From Paralichthys olivaceus (taxonomy: Eukaryota; Chordata; Actinopteri; Pleuronectiformes; Paralichthyidae), in NCBI RefSeq assembly GCF_024713975.1, contig NC_091112.1, positions 17,890,501-17,954,500 of the forward strand: 64,000 nt of DNA, written 5' to 3'. The notes under the pieces were generated by a model. The model had not been told where the DNA came from. It was given only the letters and a program-made list of their open reading frames with translations, and ran no database searches. Of this stretch, positions 61,415 through 64,000 are shown piece by piece. How positions within the stretch are numbered: position 1 is the stretch's first letter; each line of letters starts with the position of its first letter. A program made the position numbers and the translations under genes.

Positions 61415-62020
61415 AACAATACTTGTCTCCCTTTATTTATTCATACATTATTAGAATAAGCAGTAAATGTTTGTCAGTTCATGTCAGAGTAACTAATTAC
61501 AATAAGTGTCAGTTCATGTCAGAGTACCTAATTACAATAAGGCCACAGTAGTACAGCTGTATAAGAAAAGTAAAATCTGCCGCTAGATAAAATACATAGG
61601 TTTTACGTAAAATAGGCATTTAGAGGCAACATGCTTCAGGCCTGGAATTACCTGATCAAAGATCCCATGAGTTTACAGTTAAGGAACTCTTAATCTCATT
61701 TTGTCTGACACCCTACATTAAACTGAGCAGTACTCAAAAATACCAAATGGTGTCTTTACCCAGTTTAAGTTTTTATTGTGGCAATCACCACAAACCAATT
61801 AGACATAATCATTCAATTATGTGTCAGACAACATCAACTGAGAAAACTCAGGATGCATTGTGTGTTGCAGACCAGGTCTGTACTTAGTGCTGACCCCTGG
61901 TGGTCAGATTACTCAGTGGATGTCAATACCAGATGTAACTTTAACTTCTAGCACTACAGAAAAGGATTGGAGTTATGTCCGTATCACTGCGATGGAAGAG
62001 TTCCCCGTGATCTTAATACA
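61415..62020 (-). other. ctps1: ctps1 3' UTR with poly(A) signals
   Basis: On the minus strand overlapping AATAAA signals lie at 61432-61437 and 61436-61441; an earlier AATAAA lies near 61770. If the distal signals are used, cleavage falls at about 61405-61425, exactly where the snhg12 transcript ends from the other side. Confidence 0.5.
61473..61540. repeat. Tandem duplication, 35-bp unit
   Basis: Two nearly identical units starting GTCAGTTCATGTCAGAG at 61473 and 61508, differing at about one position. They lie in the presumed ctps1 3' UTR. Confidence 0.9.
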
Positions 62021-62983
62021 TCATTCACTTGAAATAGAAGGTAATTTCAGCTCCGATATTTCGCTGTCTGGGCTGCTGCTGCCACTCCGATCGCTGTATG
62101 TGTCCCTGTGCCAAAGACAAAATAACAAGCTTAGTTCTTCTTCTTGGGGGGGAGTCCTACACTTAAGTGTATAAGCTGAGATGTTTACCGTGGAGACAGG
62201 CGGCAGTTCTTCTGTAGGTAGCTCTGCAGCTTCCCAGCAGCCGCCAGCAACAGACCAAGATAAGGAGGTGATGGCTTTATTGGGCGTGAGGTGAATTCTG
62301 GGTGGTACTGTACTCCAGTGAAGTATGGATGATCTGAAAACAGAGGATGACATCTTAAAAACAATGCAACCCGATGGGTGGTTGTTGTTACCCACAATAA
62401 AAATAAGTATAATTTTCCATACCATCAAGTTCTATGACCTCCATTCTTTCTCCTTCCACGTCTTGACCTACAAAGCGGAAGCCCTTCTCTTCAAAGTGAC
62501 TCTTCAGCTCAGGATTGACCTGCACAATGATAATCCCACATTTAAAATAAATACACCACTTCACGATTGCCTTGTAAACAATGTGTCTAATACTTCTAAC
62601 AGACTTCCAGGTCAACTTACCTCAAAGCGATGTCTGTGCCTTTCATCCACGTAGTCTGCGTCTCCATAAAGCTTGCCTGGAATACAGAACAGCTCTAATT
62701 ACAGAGCAGATGCCACAACCCTTCAACTGGCTCAAAGGGAATTTATAGTTTCTTACGCAATATGCTGGAGTTGGTCTTGAAAATGGTCCGTCTCTTGCCT
62801 AACCTCATCGTGCCACCCATCTGCCCAGGGTTGTGTTCTGGCATATCGATCACCTGCAACGTATCAAGTTTGAGTCTTTATGCACGTTTCAGGTCAAATT
62901 AAATTTACGTTATTTCTGAATTTATAAGAAGGAACTCACCACAGGATGCTTTGTGTCGGGGTCAAATTCCGTTGAGTTGGCAT
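62021..62983 (-). CDS. ctps1: CTP synthase 1, last seven visible exons (partial)
   Basis: CTP synthase makes CTP from UTP, glutamine and ATP in the cytosol. Minus-strand exons: 62940-62983, 62757-62853, 62621-62676, 62423-62519, 62189-62333, 62021-62105, all with GT/AG borders and consistent phases (six exons by count). They encode [70 protein letters not shown] (His and Glu of the glutamine amidotransferase triad), [13 protein letters not shown], and a Ser-rich tail [17 protein letters not shown] ending at the stop. This tail is the phosphorylated C-terminus typical of CTPS1. The catalytic Cys exon and synthetase domain lie beyond the right edge; I found no further exon in 62984-64000. Confidence 0.96.
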
Positions 62984-64000
62984 CTTAGCGCAAAACAGAC
63001 AAAGACATGTCATTATGTTATCACTGCTACCAATTCTATGTGTGGTAAAAAGATACACTAAAGTATTGGGGTGGAACTGGGTATTAACTAGGGAATTGAA
63101 ATCACTGCTGATAAGTAGCTGATGAATAAATCTAATGGAGCTGACAGCGTTGACACTGGCTGTGCAACGGTTCACCAAATTTAGTTATTCGTAATTTCTC
63201 CTCAGTATATGACTATGCGACCTGGAGTATTCCTTTACGCTGATATGTGAATGAGTCCCCCAAAAATATGTGCAACCCACACTTAATACTGTGCCTGAAT
63301 GCATCCTGACACAGAACTGAAGATGGTGCTGCTCCATTTTCACTACGTAGGCAGTGTCGACAGTGTTAAGACTGTGATGTACTGCAATAACGGTTTTATA
63401 GGTTTACAGCAATCTTATAATCTTACATTGCGTATCTTCAATATATATCTTACTCAATGCATTGTAGCGCTTAAATGAGGAAGAAAAAACAGAGACCTGT
63501 TAATACTGAAGCTCTTTGTTTTTGCATACCTTTATTTCTTTAGTTTGTGAAAAAAAATTGATTGGTACGCATTAGAATTGTTCATAAAGAAGAGATATGG
63601 TTATGTATTGTGTTGCTACTAGGTGTCATTGTGTGCACCCCATTGACCATGAAGAGAGAAAAGAGATGTCTGAGGAGATAAATAACTGACAAGCATTGCC
63701 AAGCTACAAGTTGCTATTATTATTTAAAGGCCCCATGAAATAACACGTCTTTTCTCAGTTTCCTGTATCTCTATCTTAATTCTTTAATCTCTTGTTTGTC
63801 AAATGTAGTATTTTACATTAGAACTCTTCCTATAAATATAAATATAATTCCCTCAATTTTTTACGACTCATCCTGCACTGATTTGCATCCATTGACAATG
63901 TTTTAACCTCTAAGATACCCGGCACGAGTGGAACCTACACGGCCTGATTCAACAATTCAATCTGCAGGGGAAGCTGGCGGCTCAGCAGATTAGAACAATA
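62984..64000. other. ctps1 intron running to the window edge
   Basis: No exon with CTP synthase similarity was found here. TTTAAAGGCCCCATGAAAT at about 63724 may be the edge of a mobile element continuing to the right. Confidence 0.55.

Larger units (their letters stand above)
59510..61420 (+). ncRNA. snhg12: snoRNA host gene, probable snhg12 orthologue
   Basis: A spliced plus-strand transcription unit with very short exons: about 59510-59563, 60183-60242, 60484-60530, 60706-60756, 60961-61034 and 61207 to about 61420. All five introns have good GT/AG borders (for example CTG/GTAAGTTA, ATG/GTAAGTTAA). The promoter has CCAAT (59462-59466), TATAAAA (59485-59491) and a pyrimidine-rich start as in 5'TOP genes. 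AATAAA lies at 61398-61403. The exons carry no convincing shared protein frame. Introns 2-5 each contain a snoRNA-like structure, and intron 5 has a guide fitting SNORD99. Human SNHG12 hosts SNORD99 plus three H/ACA RNAs and sits close to RAB42, so both content and place agree. Exon 1 ends in ATG, probably by chance. Confidence 0.85.

Noticed and set aside
1-64000. CRISPR arrays, bacterial operons, tRNA or rRNA genes
   Set aside because: None seen; the only tRNA-like sequences are SINE heads, and the window is vertebrate nuclear DNA.
1-64000. Retrovirus or LTR-element remnants
   Set aside because: I found no paired long terminal repeats or gag/pol/env resemblance that I could support.

Overview
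This is a piece of vertebrate nuclear DNA, almost certainly from a teleost fish. It has interrupted genes with GT/AG introns, a CpG-rich promoter, many CA/TG microsatellites, and dispersed elements of kinds common in teleosts: a tRNA-derived SINE, several families of short inverted-repeat DNA transposons (MITEs), and LINE remnants. I cannot name the species from the sequence.

Genes lie mainly in the right half. (1) gmeb1, minus strand, coding exons 37133-47368, with a noncoding first exon near 49.1-49.2 kb in a CpG island. The spliced reading frame gives about 598 residues, with a SAND domain and a C-terminal half closely matching vertebrate GMEB1. (2) rab42 (RAB39/RAB42-type small GTPase), minus strand, two coding exons, 56673-58670, 217 residues. 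(3) A plus-strand, TATA-driven, 5'TOP-type spliced transcript, 59.51-61.42 kb, with six short exons and snoRNA-like introns. It is best read as the snoRNA host gene snhg12: intron 5 carries a clean C/D snoRNA whose guide fits SNORD99, and introns 2-4 hold H/ACA candidates. (4) The 3' end of ctps1 (CTP synthase 1), minus strand, 62021-62983, whose remaining exons lie beyond the right edge. The gmeb1-rab42-snhg12 neighbourhood matches what I recall of human 1p35 (GMEB1-RAB42-TAF12-SNHG12); I see no TAF12 here, and ctps1 is a different right-hand neighbour than in human.

The left half (1-36.5 kb) is gene-poor. One likely exon is a minus-strand signal-peptide exon at 8237-8306 below a GC-rich stretch. 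It could be exon 1 of a receptor gene running off the left edge; ptpru is a guess from neighbourhood and splice phase. The rest is intron or intergenic DNA with fossil elements: a complete TTAA-flanked MITE (3485-3858) and a partial second copy (about 38966-39138), a five-copy MITE family, a hAT-like element, LINE 3' ends and a LINE tail fragment with a restriction-like-endonuclease type reading frame.

The most interesting observation is a pair of about 230-bp inverted repeats (43998-44236 and 45159-45387) in the two introns flanking the single gmeb1 exon that encodes the KDWK core of its DNA-binding domain. That arrangement is known to favour exon circularisation or skipping. Other points are the snoRNA host gene with its tail-to-tail poly(A) overlap with ctps1, a uORF ending two bases before the gmeb1 start codon, and a cluster of ACGT cores in gmeb1's own CpG island.
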